Notes: generated by a model from the sequence alone, not told the origin. A stretch of 38,289 nucleotides of DNA from Parerythrobacter sp. (GCA_028289565.1 JANQPE010000130.1:1-38289), one strand, 5' to 3'. Positions 6,842 to 17,055 are shown, counted from the first letter of the stretch. Program-made: numbers and translations.

Positions 6842-8602
6842 ATGGCGGGCGAACTTTCTCCATCACCGATGCTGTCCGACGCCCTGGTCATCCTGGGCGC
6901 TGCCGGCATAGTGATCCCGGTCTTCACCCGTTTCAAGATCACCCCTGTCATCGGGTTCATTCTCATCGGCATAGCCGTAGGTCCCTACGGACTCGGCAAA
7001 CATGTCTACGAATATGACTGGTTAGGCCATATAACCATCAGCGATCCCGAGGGACTCGAACCGTTCGCCGAGTTCGGGATCATCCTCCTGCTCTTCACAA
7101 TTGGTCTTGAATTGTCCTTCAACCGATTGTGGCAATTGCGAAAACTGGTTTTTGGGCTAGGCGCGCTGGAGCTGATCATCATCGGGACCTCCATTGCCAT
7201 GGTCCTGGCAATGATGGGGCAATACTGGGCCGGTGCCATCGGTCTCGGTCTTGCGCTGGCCTTCTCGTCAACCGCCATCGTGCTGCCGATCTCGGGGACC
7301 AAGACCCCGGTCGGACGCGCGGCGCTGTCGATGTTGCTGTTCGAGGATATCATGATCGTGCCGGTCATTTTCATGCTCGGCGCCATGGCCCCTCACGCCC
7401 AGGCGGAAGGCTGGGAGGGACTGCTCGGTACGTTATGGCAAGGCGGCCTCGTGGTGATGGCATTGCTGGTTATCGGTCGCTTCGCCCTGCCCAGATTGTT
7501 CGCGCAGGCGGCACGCACCAAGAGCCCCGAACTGTTTCTCGCCGCGACCATGCTGGTAGTTATCGGCGCCAGCCTGGCGACGGCAGCGGTCGGGCTATCG
7601 CCTATCGTTGGCGCCCTGATCGCGGGCCTCCTGATTGCCGAAACCGAATATCACGCCGAAATCGAAGCAATAATGGAGCCGTTCAAGGGCCTCGCACTGG
7701 GCGTGTTCCTGATTACAGTGGGCATGTCGATCGATCTTTCGACTATCTGGGCCAACCTCGGTTCCATCCTACTTGCCGTGGTGCTGGTCCTTACATTCAA
7801 GGCCATAGTCACCGGCTTGTTGCTACGCCTGATGGGAGCGCGACGCAGCACGGCAACGGAAACCGGCATCCTGATGGCCAGCCCTTCGGAAACGACCCTG
7901 ATCGTGATGGCGGCCGCCAGTTCCGCACTGCTGATCCAGCCAGGCACCGCGCAGTTCTGGCAGATCGTCACCGCGATAGGCCTGACGATCACCCCGTTGC
8001 TGGCAATGCTCGGGCGGACGATTGCACGACGGGTCGAACCGGTCCCCGAACTGCCCGAAGACGACCGCGACGACCCGCGGGTTATTCTTGTCGGAATCGG
8101 TCGCGTGGGGCGCCTGATCGCGCAAATGCTCGATGCCCACGACCGGCCTTATGTCGCAATCGATTCGGATGCGGATCTCATCGAACGGGCCAAGCGCGAT
8201 GGCTATCGCGCGACGTTCGGCGATGCAGTGCGCGGTGATGCCCTCAGCCGCCTCGGTATCGAAACCGCACCTGCCATAGTGCTAACCATGGACGAACCGG
8301 TGCTGGCTCAGCGGATGGTTACCAAGTTCCGCAAGGAGCATCCCGACCTGCTGATCGTTGCCCGCGCCCGCGACAGCGCTCATGCTGCGGCGCTGTATCG
8401 TGCAGGAGCGAGCCATGCCGTCCCCGAGACACTGGAAAGTTCGCTCCAGCTATCCGAGGCGGTCCTGGCGGACATCGGTGTTCCAATGGGACCCGTGATC
8501 GCATCCATTCACGAGAAGCGAGACCAGTTCCGGGCGAAGATCGAAGAGGAAGGCGCACTCGATTACAAACCGAAACTGCGCACGAGTACTGTCGAAGGAT
8601 AA
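6842..8602 (+). CDS. CPA2-family cation:proton antiporter with TrkA-N domain
   Basis: The 586-residue inner-membrane protein has an N-terminal Na+/H+ exchanger domain of about 390 residues with roughly 12 hydrophobic segments. Typical CPA2 motifs are ITPVIGFILIGIAVGP, GIILLLFTIGLELSF, ALAFSSTAIVLPI and LFEDIMIVPVIF. It is followed by a cytosolic Rossmann RCK/TrkA-N domain starting RVILVGIGRVGRLIAQML, with GxGxxG and the acidic strand end AIDSDADLIERAKRDG. This is the architecture of KefB/KefC/YbaL transporters, which exchange K+ or Na+ for protons under nucleotide control. The short C-terminal tail has no obvious TrkA-C domain, so it is closer to the YbaL/KefC type. It starts 76 bases after icd and converges with alaS. 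Confidence 0.93.
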   Translation: MAGELSPSPMLSDALVILGAAGIVIPVFTRFKITPVIGFILIGIAVGPYGLGKHVYEYDWLGHITISDPEGLEPFAEFGIILLLFTIGLELSFNRLWQLRKLVFGLGALELIIIGTSIAMVLAMMGQYWAGAIGLGLALAFSSTAIVLPISGTKTPVGRAALSMLLFEDIMIVPVIFMLGAMAPHAQAEGWEGLLGTLWQGGLVVMALLVIGRFALPRLFAQAARTKSPELFLAATMLVVIGASLATAAVGLSPIVGALIAGLLIAETEYHAEIEAIMEPFKGLALGVFLITVGMSIDLSTIWANLGSILLAVVLVLTFKAIVTGLLLRLMGARRSTATETGILMASPSETTLIVMAAASSALLIQPGTAQFWQIVTAIGLTITPLLAMLGRTIARRVEPVPELPEDDRDDPRVILVGIGRVGRLIAQMLDAHDRPYVAIDSDADLIERAKRDGYRATFGDAVRGDALSRLGIETAPAIVLTMDEPVLAQRMVTKFRKEHPDLLIVARARDSAHAAALYRAGASHAVPETLESSLQLSEAVLADIGVPMGPVIASIHEKRDQFRAKIEEEGALDYKPKLRTSTVEG

Positions 8603-8619
8603 CCCGAAAACCGATTCGA

Positions 8620-11268
8620 TTATCCCTTTATGGCTGCCCTCACTGCTGCGAAGGCTTCATCGGTTTTAGATCCGTCCGGGCCACCGCCCTGAGCCATGTC
8701 GGAGCGCCCCCCGCCACCTTTCCCGCCCAATGCTTCTACACCCTTGCGGACGAGGTCTATGGCGTCGAAACGGTCGGTCAGATCATCGGTAACTGCGACA
8801 GCAAAGGCAGCTCTGCCATCGTTGACCGCGCAGATTGCGGCAACACCCGAACCCATCCGCTTTTTTGCCTCGTCGAGCAAACTTCTCAATTCTTTCGGAT
8901 TCAGCCCCTCCAGAACCTGACCCGAGAACTTCACGCCGCCGATTTCTTCATCGGCCGGGCCGGGTGCGGCGCCGCCGCCAAGGGCAATTTGTTTTTTCGC
9001 GTCGGCCAGTTCTTTCTCCAGCCGCTTGCGCTCCTCGGTCAAGGCCGCGACACGATCGACAACGTCTTCCGGTGCCGCCTTGATTGTGCCGGCAACCGCC
9101 TTGAGCGCTTCCTCGCGTCCGACGAGCCATTGCCGCGCCTCTTCGCCGGTAAATGCTTCGATCCGGCGGATGCCAGAAGAGACCGCACTTTCCGAGACGA
9201 TCCGGAAAATACCGATATCGCCCGTCGCCTTTACATGAGTACCGCCGCATAACTCGACCGAGTATTTGCGCCCACCTTCACCCTTCCGACCCATCGACAG
9301 CACGCGCACTTCGTCGCCGTACTTCTCTCCGAACAGCGCCAATGCTCCGGCCTCGACTGCATCGTCCGGACTCATCAACCGCGTTGCCACCGGATCGTTG
9401 GCGCGGATCTCGGCATTCACTTCTGCCTCTATGGCGGAAATATCCTCGGCGGATAGCGGCCTGGGATGCGAAAAATCGAACCGCAACCGGTCGTCCGCCA
9501 CCAGCGAGCCTTTCTGTGTGACATGATCGCCCAGGCGGTTGCGCAAGGCGGCATGGACGAGATGTGTCGCCGAATGGTTGGCGCGAATACGATCGCGGCG
9601 GGTAGCATCGACTGCAAGATGGATCGTATCTCCCTTGGCGACCCGACCGGTTATTACGGTTCCACAATGCGCATGGAGTCGGCCGAGTGGTTTGGATGTA
9701 TCGCGAATCTCGATCTGCAAGCCATCGGGTGTCGAGATCGTGCCAATATCGCCGGTCTGTCCACCGCTTTCGCCATAAAAGGGCGTCTGGTTGGCAAGGA
9801 CAACGAGTTCGTCTCCCTCGCCCGCATTCTCGACTTCGGTTCCGTCCCTGACGAGGGCGACAACCGTCCCTTCCCCCTCGGTCGATGCGTACCCGGTAAA
9901 TTCGGTAGCTCCTTCGCGTTCGGCGATATCAAACCAGACTTCGCTATCAGTCGCCTCGCCCGAACCTTTCCAGGCAGCCCGCGCGGCGGCTTTCTGCCGT
10001 TCCATCGCCGCATCGAACCCGACACGATCGACTCCGATGCCGCGCGCGCGCAGCGCATCTTCTGTCAGATCATAAGGAAAGCCGTAGGTATCGTAGAGTT
10101 TGAACGCGGTCTCGCCATCGAGCCGGTCGCCCTCTCCCATCGGCCCGGTTGCTTCATCGAGCAGACGCAAGCCTTTTTCGAGAGTCTTGCGGAACTGCGT
10201 TTCTTCACGCTCCAGCACCTCCTCAATCAGTGCCTGCCCGCGTTGCAACTCGGGATAAGCCTGTCCCATTTCGGCCACCAGCGCAGGCACCATGCGGTAC
10301 ATAAGCGGCTTGTCCGCCCCTAGAAGATGGGCATGACGCATTGCACGGCGCATGATGCGCCGCAGCACATAACCGCGGCCCTCGTTCGACGGCAACACGC
10401 CGTCCGCGAGCAGGAACCCGGTCGAGCGCAAGTGATCGGCTATCACGCGATGGCTGGCCTGGTGCTCGCCCTTGGCGGCTACACCTGTGAAACCTTCCGA
10501 AGCGGCGATAAGGCCCTTGAAGGTATCCGTATCGTAATTGTCGTGTACGCCCTGCATGACCGCAGCGATGCGCTCCAGGCCCATGCCGGTATCAATCGAC
10601 GGGCTCGGAAGCTCGCTTCGAGAACCGTTCGCCGATTGCTCGAACTGCATGAAGACCAGGTTCCAGATCTCAATGAACCTGTCGCCGTCCTCGTCCGGAG
10701 TTCCGGGAGGACCACCGGGGATATGTTCCCCGTGGTCATAGAAAATCTCGCTGCATGGACCGCATGGGCCGGTTTCACCCATCGACCAGAAATTGTCATG
10801 CGTGGCGATGCGAATGATGCGATCTTCCGGCAGATTGGAAATTTTGCGCCACAGCTCGAACGCTTCATCGTCGGTGTGATAGATGGTTGCCGTCAGCTTG
10901 TCGGCGGCCAGGCCCCACTCTTTCGTCAGTAGCGTCCATGCATGGAGGATCGCCTGTTCCTTGAAATAATCCCCGAAAGAGAAATTTCCGAGCATTTCGA
11001 AAAAGGTATGATGCCTCGCGGTATATCCGACATTATCCAGATCGTTATGCTTGCCGCCCGCACGGACGCATTTCTGGCTGCTGGCGGCCATCGGTCCGGG
11101 CGGTGTTTCCAGACCGGTGAAGACGTTCTTGAACGGAACCATGCCCGCATTCACGAACATCAGCGTAGGATCGTTATAAGGCACCAGCGGTGCGCTCGGC
11201 ACGACCTCGTGGCCGTTGCCTGCAAAATAGTCGAGAAAACTGCGCCGTATATCGTTGGTCGATTGCAT
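8620..11268 (-). CDS. alaS: Alanine--tRNA ligase
   Basis: The 882-residue protein has full-length AlaRS architecture. The class II catalytic domain begins with [37 protein letters not shown] and [19 protein letters not shown]. The tRNA-recognition region contains [20 protein letters not shown]. The editing domain has the zinc-site motifs [12 protein letters not shown] and [14 protein letters not shown] coiled coil ([19 protein letters not shown]) leads to the C-Ala/DHHA1-type end with [15 protein letters not shown]. It charges tRNA-Ala in the cytoplasm. It lies downstream of a methyltransferase and recA on the same strand; a recA-alaS neighbourhood is common in alphaproteobacteria. The start ATG has no strong SD but matches the family N-terminus. 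Confidence 0.98.
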   Translation of the reverse strand: MQSTNDIRRSFLDYFAGNGHEVVPSAPLVPYNDPTLMFVNAGMVPFKNVFTGLETPPGPMAASSQKCVRAGGKHNDLDNVGYTARHHTFFEMLGNFSFGDYFKEQAILHAWTLLTKEWGLAADKLTATIYHTDDEAFELWRKISNLPEDRIIRIATHDNFWSMGETGPCGPCSEIFYDHGEHIPGGPPGTPDEDGDRFIEIWNLVFMQFEQSANGSRSELPSPSIDTGMGLERIAAVMQGVHDNYDTDTFKGLIAASEGFTGVAAKGEHQASHRVIADHLRSTGFLLADGVLPSNEGRGYVLRRIMRRAMRHAHLLGADKPLMYRMVPALVAEMGQAYPELQRGQALIEEVLEREETQFRKTLEKGLRLLDEATGPMGEGDRLDGETAFKLYDTYGFPYDLTEDALRARGIGVDRVGFDAAMERQKAAARAAWKGSGEATDSEVWFDIAEREGATEFTGYASTEGEGTVVALVRDGTEVENAGEGDELVVLANQTPFYGESGGQTGDIGTISTPDGLQIEIRDTSKPLGRLHAHCGTVITGRVAKGDTIHLAVDATRRDRIRANHSATHLVHAALRNRLGDHVTQKGSLVADDRLRFDFSHPRPLSAEDISAIEAEVNAEIRANDPVATRLMSPDDAVEAGALALFGEKYGDEVRVLSMGRKGEGGRKYSVELCGGTHVKATGDIGIFRIVSESAVSSGIRRIEAFTGEEARQWLVGREEALKAVAGTIKAAPEDVVDRVAALTEERKRLEKELADAKKQIALGGGAAPGPADEEIGGVKFSGQVLEGLNPKELRSLLDEAKKRMGSGVAAICAVNDGRAAFAVAVTDDLTDRFDAIDLVRKGVEALGGKGGGGRSDMAQGGGPDGSKTDEAFAAVRAAIKG

Positions 11269-11330
11269 GGCTGCGAGTTAGGACTTTGCCACGCCAGCTA
11301 CAAGCCAGATAAATCCGCGTGAAAGGGCTA

Positions 11331-12158
11331 TCACCTCTTGTGCGCGCTGATTATCCACGCAGAAGCCCTGAATGCCACCAGATTGCGATCGACGTTTTTT
11401 CCGAGGAAACGCCGCAACCTGCCGACGAAGTTTGCCCGCTCGTCCTCCGACAGCTCCGCCGCCGCCCGGGCAGCCGGGCCAATCGCAAGGAAATAGGATA
11501 GCGCATCCTCGGCCGGTGCCTCACCCGCTCCGGCGATAAAAGCATAGTCGACCGGTTCGAATAAAATCTCGGTCCAGCCAGCCTCGGACAGGATACCTCG
11601 CACTTGTACCTGGTCCGCAAACGCAAAGGGGCCGGGTTCGAGTGACGATGGCGGTTGTGACCATCCTGCCGGCAGCAAATCGATGACACGGTCGGCCCAT
11701 GGATTTTCCGACAGATCCCGAAAGCAGCTAAACACAAGCCGGGCATCGTCACTCGCGATCGTTGCAAGATGCCGGAACGCGGCGACCGGATCGTTGAAGA
11801 ACATCACGCCATGGCGCGACACCAGCAGATCAGGCACGAAGCCGCGGTCGGGATGCCAGCTCGCCACATCGGCGCATTCGAACGATACATTGGCGAGACG
11901 TTCGCCGCGCTGACAAGCAATTTCCACCAGTTCGGAACTAACATCCACGCCCCGGATTTCGCTGCCGGTATGGCCTCGCGCCAGCGCAAGGGAAATTTCC
12001 CCCGCCCCGCAGCCGACATCCAGCGCATTGGTAAAAGGTCGCGAACTGACCTGTCCCAGCAAGCGGTCCGTAAGCCCACCGAAACTGCGATCGGTGCGGC
12101 GCCATTCATCCGCCCATTTGCGCCCTACACGCCCTTGCCATTCGGCCAGATCTGTCAA
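11331..12158 (-). CDS. Class I SAM-dependent methyltransferase
   Basis: The 275-residue protein has a Rossmann methyltransferase fold. Motif I is ALDVGCGAGEISLALA (around residues 44-59), followed by the acidic strand GVDVSSELVEIA, then VSFECADVASW and VSRHGVMFFNDPVAAFRHLATI. These are typical of Methyltransf_11/25 enzymes such as UbiE-like small-molecule methyltransferases. The substrate is unknown. The C-terminal third (ALSYFLAIGPAARAAAELSEDERANF) resembles the lid region of uncharacterised sphingomonad methyltransferases. It sits between recA and alaS on the same strand, with about 60 bases to alaS, and is separated from recA by an intrinsic terminator, so it probably has its own promoter. 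Confidence 0.88.
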   Translation of the reverse strand: MTDLAEWQGRVGRKWADEWRRTDRSFGGLTDRLLGQVSSRPFTNALDVGCGAGEISLALARGHTGSEIRGVDVSSELVEIACQRGERLANVSFECADVASWHPDRGFVPDLLVSRHGVMFFNDPVAAFRHLATIASDDARLVFSCFRDLSENPWADRVIDLLPAGWSQPPSSLEPGPFAFADQVQVRGILSEAGWTEILFEPVDYAFIAGAGEAPAEDALSYFLAIGPAARAAAELSEDERANFVGRLRRFLGKNVDRNLVAFRASAWIISAHKR

Positions 12159-12473
12159 TCAACTCTCCATTCACAGGTTCGGCGACATGTCCGAAACATG
12201 CACACCTCGCGCCAGATGATTCACGAAGCTTCCTCAACCGAGACAGCCCTTCACCCGAACTGCATGCACCCCCTATTCCACTTCGCCGGCCAGCGCAAAA
12301 CCCCGAGGCCGCGATGTCGTTACTGCAGTCCGGGATTGCAAACCGTTCCACCGTCATGCGCATGGCACGCTGAATTGCAGGCAAAGAAAAACCGGCACGG
12401 GCCTGGGGAGACGCTCGCGCCGGTTTTCCATTTTTCCGGGCGCCCTTTTCGCACCCGCTTGAGGCTATGCGTG
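12159..12473. other. Gene-free interval between recA and the methyltransferase
   Basis: These 315 bases hold the recA terminator (12381-12427) near the recA end. The remainder presumably contains the methyltransferase promoter, but I could not identify convincing -35/-10 elements. The short ORFs in this interval are arginine-rich shadows with no start signals. Confidence 0.5.
12381..12427 (-). terminator. Intrinsic terminator of recA
   Basis: On the minus strand, AAAACCGGC pairs with GCCGGTTTT across a loop of about 22 bases, and the T-run TTTTTCTTTGC follows. It begins about 45 bases after the recA stop codon. Confidence 0.8.
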
Positions 12474-13532
12474 TCAGGCGTCCGCGTCCGGGCCCGTCAT
12501 CATTTCCTCGGCGACTTCGTCGGTGCGGCCGCGAATGGCGGCTTCCAACTTGTCGCAAACTTCACGATTTTCGCGCAAGTACGTCTTGGCGTTTTCACGT
12601 CCCTGTCCGATCCGTATGCTGTCATGGGAGAACCAGCTCCCCGATTTCTCGACCAGGCCAGCTTTCACGCCCAGGTCAAGAATCTCGCCGATCTTGGAGA
12701 TGCCTTCGCCATACATGATGTCGAATTCGACCTGCTTGAAAGGCGGTGCGACCTTGTTCTTGACCACTTTCACCCGGGTCGAGTTGCCAATGATCTCGTC
12801 GCGATCCTTGATCTGGCCGGTACGGCGGATATCGAGCCGGACCGAGGCGTAGAATTTCAGCGCATTACCGCCCGTCGTCACTTCCGGATTGCCATACATC
12901 ACGCCAATCTTCATCCGTAGCTGGTTGATGAAGATCACCATGCATTTGGAGCGATTGATCGACCCGGTCAGCTTGCGCAGGCTCTGGCTCATCAGCCGTG
13001 CCTGCAGACCGACATGGCTGTCGCCCATCTCACCCTCGATCTCGGCCCGCGGGACCAGCGCGGCAACCGAATCGACCACCAGCACGTCCACCGCATTGGA
13101 ACGGACCAGCGTATCGGTAATCTCGAGCGCCTGCTCGCCCGTATCGGGCTGCGACACGATCAACTCGTCGATATCGACACCCAACGCCTTGGCATAGACC
13201 GGGTCGAGCGCATGCTCGGCATCGACGAAAGCGGCGGTACCGCCATTCTTCTGCGCTTCGGCGATGACATGCAGCGCGAGCGTGGTCTTGCCCGAGCTTT
13301 CCGGCCCGTAAACCTCGATAACCCGCCCCTTGGGAAGGCCACCGATCCCGAGCGCGATATCCAGGCCGAGCGACCCGGTGGAAATCGATTCGATCTCCAT
13401 CGCCTCTTTCGACCCGAGCTTCATCGCCGAACCCTTGCCGAATGCGCGGTCTATCTGTGCCAGCGCGGCATCGAGCGCCTTTTGACGGTCCACGTTGCTT
13501 TCCTTCTCAACCAGTTTCAGTGCCGTCGCCAT
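12474..13532 (-). CDS. recA: Recombinase RecA
   Basis: The 352-residue protein is RecA, the ATP-dependent strand-exchange protein for homologous recombination, which also triggers LexA cleavage in the SOS response. Walker A is GPESSGKT (residues 76-83) and Walker B is [12 protein letters not shown]. The L1/L2 DNA-binding region includes [17 protein letters not shown] and the signature [15 protein letters not shown] conserved [22 protein letters not shown] precedes it. The N-terminal polymerisation helix [21 protein letters not shown] and the acidic C-terminal tail (MMTGPDADA) are both present. AAGGAGG seven bases before the ATG is a strong ribosome binding site. An SOS box upstream supports LexA control. 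Confidence 0.99.
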   Translation of the reverse strand: MATALKLVEKESNVDRQKALDAALAQIDRAFGKGSAMKLGSKEAMEIESISTGSLGLDIALGIGGLPKGRVIEVYGPESSGKTTLALHVIAEAQKNGGTAAFVDAEHALDPVYAKALGVDIDELIVSQPDTGEQALEITDTLVRSNAVDVLVVDSVAALVPRAEIEGEMGDSHVGLQARLMSQSLRKLTGSINRSKCMVIFINQLRMKIGVMYGNPEVTTGGNALKFYASVRLDIRRTGQIKDRDEIIGNSTRVKVVKNKVAPPFKQVEFDIMYGEGISKIGEILDLGVKAGLVEKSGSWFSHDSIRIGQGRENAKTYLRENREVCDKLEAAIRGRTDEVAEEMMTGPDADA

Positions 13533-13616
13533 CGCACGACCTCCTTCGCTTGCCTAGGGGCTGATGCCCGTTATCGACTATCGATCGGAAGATCATGTAT
13601 CCTATTTGTTCTCATG

Positions 13617-13631
13617 GAACAAGGGGGGAAC
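13617..13631 (-). promoter_or_regulatory. LexA/SOS box of recA (GTTC-N7-GTTC)
   Basis: On the minus strand the sequence GTTCCCCCCTTGTTC fits the alphaproteobacterial LexA operator GTTC-N7-GTTC exactly. It lies about 85 bases upstream of the recA start codon. The second half-site overlaps a -35-like TTGTTC; 17 bases further is TACATG (minus strand, 13599-13594), a possible -10. This would place LexA over the promoter. Confidence 0.88.
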
Positions 13632-13691
13632 GAAATTTTTCGAAAGGCTGCTTCTTTCCGCTTCGCCCAAGATAATTCCACACCCCTTTTT

Positions 13692-13717
13692 GTCATGCCA
13701 GCGAAAGCTGGGGTGAC
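13692..13717. repeat. Palindromic repeat of the GTCATCCC...GAAAGC family
   Basis: GTCATGCCAGC-GAAA-GCTGGGGTGAC forms an imperfect hairpin with a GAAA tetraloop. It lies between recA and the DUF4139 gene. The same core recurs at 31762-31787 and inside rlmN at 26800-26880. Confidence 0.7.
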
Positions 13718-13786
13718 GAGTGAGGCAGGAAGAGTGACGATACCTTAGGCGAAGGGGATAAACGCCATGTACGCATTGCCCCCGGA

Positions 13787-15418
13787 TCAATCGCCCAGCG
13801 CCTCTTTCGGCTTGCGGATTTTCCAGTCGAAACTGCGAGTGGAATTCGCGGCTACGACAAATTCGACAACCCGCCGCCCGTCTTTCACGAGCGGCTTGAG
13901 CCGTGGCCAGCGTACTTCCCACTCGCCCGGCCAGCCGAGCACCATGCGCACCCGTACGGGGTTGGAATTCGCATTGCTGAGCCGGGCACGCATTCTCGTC
14001 CATTCGCGCCTGTTTTCATCCGGGTTGCTTTCACCAGCGATCGCGCATTGCGCGAAAACCTGCGCGCTGGTGCCCATTTCCAGTTCGATATCCTGCCCGA
14101 CCGCATAATCGCGCAGGCTTGGTTCGCCGACGAGCTGGGGGCCGAACGAACCCGGTTCGAAAACCGCCAGCCCTCCCATCGGCAGGGCGGCGCCCAGCCC
14201 CTTCTTTTCCTCGTTCCTGATCACCAGTAGCATTTGCATCGGCTCGAGACCGCCCGAATCGTCATCCGCATCGAAGTAATCGTAGGGGTCGCATTCGGCG
14301 CGATAGAGGAACTCGGCTTCGACCTCGTCCTTATTCAGGAATGCGACCTGCTTGAGGCCCCTGGCCGCAACGGTGACCGGCTCCGGCACGCGATAGAGCT
14401 TGAGGTCACCGAGATCTTCTTCACCAGCCATCATCCGCTCGAGAACCTGTTCCTGCCGCACCCGGGAACCGGTGACCATGATCACCCCGTCGGCCATCGC
14501 CTCCGCGGCCACCGGTGGCGCAAGGAAGAGCGGCGGCGGTGGCGGTGGGTGATTCAATGGTGAACCCGCCGCCGTGCTGCCGAGCGGATAGCAGGTCAAC
14601 CGCAACGGCCTGGCGACCGGCGGATCGGACAGGTCCTCGAAATCGCTTTCGACATTGATCGTGCCCGCAACCGCCAGCAGATCCGCATCGGGAAACGATT
14701 GGCTGTTATCGTTGAGGATCGTGAGCCAGCTCATCAGTTGCATGGCGAACTTGCCCGTGCCGTCCCCGCGTTGCAGCGTGCCGACGTAATTCGCCTGCCA
14801 GTCGAATCCCCAGGCGAGATAGGTCAGGGTGACGGTGTGCGTCCCGCCCGCCTCGTCGCTGGTGTCAATGGAGAATACCGGCTTGGCCGACAGCCCGCGC
14901 GGTATGCGTTCGTAAGCCAGTTTTTCGGGCAAGCCCGAGCAGCGGACCGCCTCGAACCCGTCCTGCGTCTGGAGCACCAGGCCGCCATCCGCGCGGGTGC
15001 GGACGATCGCCTGCTCCGACCGCGCCTGCCCGCTCGCCGGGTTGGTCCTGGTGATCGTCACCCGGTTGCCGAGCGCGCCGTTTACCAGCGCGGCGGGAGA
15101 GAGCAGTTCGGCATTGCGGTTTTTCTCGATCGTCCCGCCCGGCAGGCCGGTGACGATCGCACTGACCGCGACCATCCCTTCGGCCACGCCTTCGAAACGG
15201 ATCGTGCTTTCCCCCGGCGGCAGGGTAACAGTGCGCATCTCGCTGATCATCGCGAAGCCCCGCGGCCAGTCGCGATCCATTTCCTGCCCTTCACCGCGGT
15301 TCGGATCGCGATAGACCGTCACCGACAGGTCTTGCGGCGTGGAAGCATCGACTATCTCACGCGCTTCGACCGCGGCTCCGAAAACCAGCAGGGCAAGAAG
15401 AAATGCGGCCAACCGCAT
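13787..15418 (-). CDS. Secreted DUF4139-like protein with an internal TonB-box-like motif
   Basis: The 543-residue protein begins with a clear signal peptide (MRLAAFLLALLVFGAAVEA), so it is exported. The mature part follows the plan of DUF4139/DUF4140 proteins: a VTVYRDPN strand near the N-terminus, TLPPGESTIRFEGVAEGM, LSYLAWGFDWQANYV-type beta segments, and a C-terminal Ig-like end VRMVLGWPGEWEVRWPRL. Between the two halves lies a proline run (HPPPPPP) followed at about residues 306-320 by DGVIMVTGSRVRQEQ, which reads like the N-terminal TonB-box region of sphingomonad TonB-dependent receptors. It is a diverged paralogue of the next gene upstream. The function of the family is unknown; it is inferred to act at the envelope. 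Confidence 0.78.
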   Translation of the reverse strand: MRLAAFLLALLVFGAAVEAREIVDASTPQDLSVTVYRDPNRGEGQEMDRDWPRGFAMISEMRTVTLPPGESTIRFEGVAEGMVAVSAIVTGLPGGTIEKNRNAELLSPAALVNGALGNRVTITRTNPASGQARSEQAIVRTRADGGLVLQTQDGFEAVRCSGLPEKLAYERIPRGLSAKPVFSIDTSDEAGGTHTVTLTYLAWGFDWQANYVGTLQRGDGTGKFAMQLMSWLTILNDNSQSFPDADLLAVAGTINVESDFEDLSDPPVARPLRLTCYPLGSTAAGSPLNHPPPPPPLFLAPPVAAEAMADGVIMVTGSRVRQEQVLERMMAGEEDLGDLKLYRVPEPVTVAARGLKQVAFLNKDEVEAEFLYRAECDPYDYFDADDDSGGLEPMQMLLVIRNEEKKGLGAALPMGGLAVFEPGSFGPQLVGEPSLRDYAVGQDIELEMGTSAQVFAQCAIAGESNPDENRREWTRMRARLSNANSNPVRVRMVLGWPGEWEVRWPRLKPLVKDGRRVVEFVVAANSTRSFDWKIRKPKEALGD

Positions 15419-15552
15419 TATCCGCTCTCTCTCGATATGAAATCCAATGCATCATTGTGACCAAAGCGAAGCAACTCATGGTGCGACGCAACGGATTGCC
15501 ACGTCGCCTGCGGCTCCTCGCGATGATGACTATCGATACGCATCACTGAATC

Positions 15553-17055
15553 TCAGTAACGGGTTTCGTAGGTAACGCGGATCACGCGCCTGCCCTCGGC
15601 AGACACGGGCACGACCCATTTACGCCGATCGGCATTGAGTTGCTCGCCGGGGAGATCCTCGCTGACGATACGGTAATCGAGCGACCACCAGCCACGGCTG
15701 AGGCCGGCTTGGACGAGATCCACCTCGACCGGCGCCGCTTTCGCATTGGTGAACGTATAGCGCATGGTGGTGCGGTAGTATTTCTTCGGACGTTCCACCT
15801 CGACCTGTTTGACGACCTCACCGTCACGGATCACACGATAGCGTGCACTCCGTTCCCACTGCTCAGCGGTGATCGTCTCGCGCTTCTCGACCTCCGCCTG
15901 GGTGTAGATGTCGAATGCCTCGCCGGTCGCAAGCGCCAATTCGCTGCCCATCGGTGTGTGCCCGATGCTGTTTTCGCCGATAAACTGGGGTGTGCCGCGC
16001 CGGTCACGCTGGTAAAAGCGGACCGTACCGGATGGCAGGGCATCGCCAAGCCCCTGGTCGCGCGAGGTCGAGAACGCGATCTGGCTGGACACTGCCAGGG
16101 GCTGGCTGTCGTTCTGCATCCAGTTGACGGTGCGGCGATAGACCTTGCGCGCGGGCACGCTCTGCACATCCAGGAAATTGACCTGCTTGGTCTGGTTGTT
16201 AGCGATCGTGGTCCGGGCGCCGATCGGATAGAGATAGAATTCGCCGACTTGCTCGCGGCCCGAATTCTCGGTGCCGGGCCGGACGAGATTGCGGTTGCCG
16301 CCTCGCCTGTTTCGACCTGGCCCGGCTGCGTTGGGATTACCGGCGATCAGCAATGTATCGGCATTGTGGAAGGTGGTGCCGGTCTGGTTGGTCAACGTGA
16401 CCCAGCCCTGCATGTCGATCGTGCCCTTGCTCTCGTCGTAAAGCGAAACATAATCGGCCGACCACCCGAGACCCGGCGTGAGGTAGCGGATCGAGGCCGG
16501 GCGCGTACCGGCGCGATTGCTGTCGACAGTCACCGAAAGCGTCGGACGGGCGCGCAGGTTCGGCGGAACGCGGTCGAAGATCGCGCGGACAGGCAGCCCG
16601 TCGTCGCGCAGGACCTCGATCCGGTTGCCGATCCTCACAACCACCCCGCCTGCGGTAGACAGAACGGTCGCCCGCTCGCGCGTTTCCTGGCCCGTCGCCG
16701 GATTGGTCCTGATCAGTGTGATGGTCTGGCCGATGGCCTTTTCCATCAGCTTGGTCGGAGTGAGCAGGTCGAAATCGAAATTCTGTTCCACGATAGCGGC
16801 ATTCGCGGCTGCGAAGCTCAACGTTTCCGGGCGGATACGCGCCGAAACATCGGGGAACGCGATCCGGCTGCGGCCGCGGGATATCGGCAGTTGGCGGATG
16901 TCCTGCACTAACGCCTGGCCATTGTTGTAGATGGTAACCGAAACATCGCCCTGCGCCGTTGCCTCGGGATCAGCGGGCGCGGACTGGGCCAGGGTGCCGC
17001 CTCCGGCAAGGGCCAGCAGGGAAATCGCGGTGAAGTGGATTGGCAGCTTGGTCAT
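15553..17055 (-). CDS. Secreted DUF4139 domain-containing protein
   Basis: The 500-residue protein has a signal peptide (MTKLPIHFTAISLLALAGGGTLAQS). It reads as a DUF4139 protein: VSVTIYNNGQALVQDIRQL, RIAFPDVSARIRPETLSF, NFDFDLLTPTKLMEKAIGQTITLIRTNPATGQE, YLTPGLGWSADYVSLYDE, GWVTLTNQTGTTFHNADTLLIAG and the C-terminal YRFTNAKAAPVEVDLVQ-like strand. It shares a layout with the downstream gene (135 bases away, same strand), including the segment T-x-T-R-T-N-P-A-T/S-G-Q in both. It lacks the proline run and VTGSR motif of its partner. The two probably arose by tandem duplication. No biochemical role is established for the family. Confidence 0.85.
   Translation of the reverse strand: MTKLPIHFTAISLLALAGGGTLAQSAPADPEATAQGDVSVTIYNNGQALVQDIRQLPISRGRSRIAFPDVSARIRPETLSFAAANAAIVEQNFDFDLLTPTKLMEKAIGQTITLIRTNPATGQETRERATVLSTAGGVVVRIGNRIEVLRDDGLPVRAIFDRVPPNLRARPTLSVTVDSNRAGTRPASIRYLTPGLGWSADYVSLYDESKGTIDMQGWVTLTNQTGTTFHNADTLLIAGNPNAAGPGRNRRGGNRNLVRPGTENSGREQVGEFYLYPIGARTTIANNQTKQVNFLDVQSVPARKVYRRTVNWMQNDSQPLAVSSQIAFSTSRDQGLGDALPSGTVRFYQRDRRGTPQFIGENSIGHTPMGSELALATGEAFDIYTQAEVEKRETITAEQWERSARYRVIRDGEVVKQVEVERPKKYYRTTMRYTFTNAKAAPVEVDLVQAGLSRGWWSLDYRIVSEDLPGEQLNADRRKWVVPVSAEGRRVIRVTYETRY

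Noticed and set aside
15640-16911. 423-codon plus-strand ORF opposite the DUF4139 gene
   Set aside because: Composition (rich in Arg, Ala, Asp, Gly) and lack of motifs mark it as a high-GC shadow; the minus-strand ORF has a signal peptide and family pattern.
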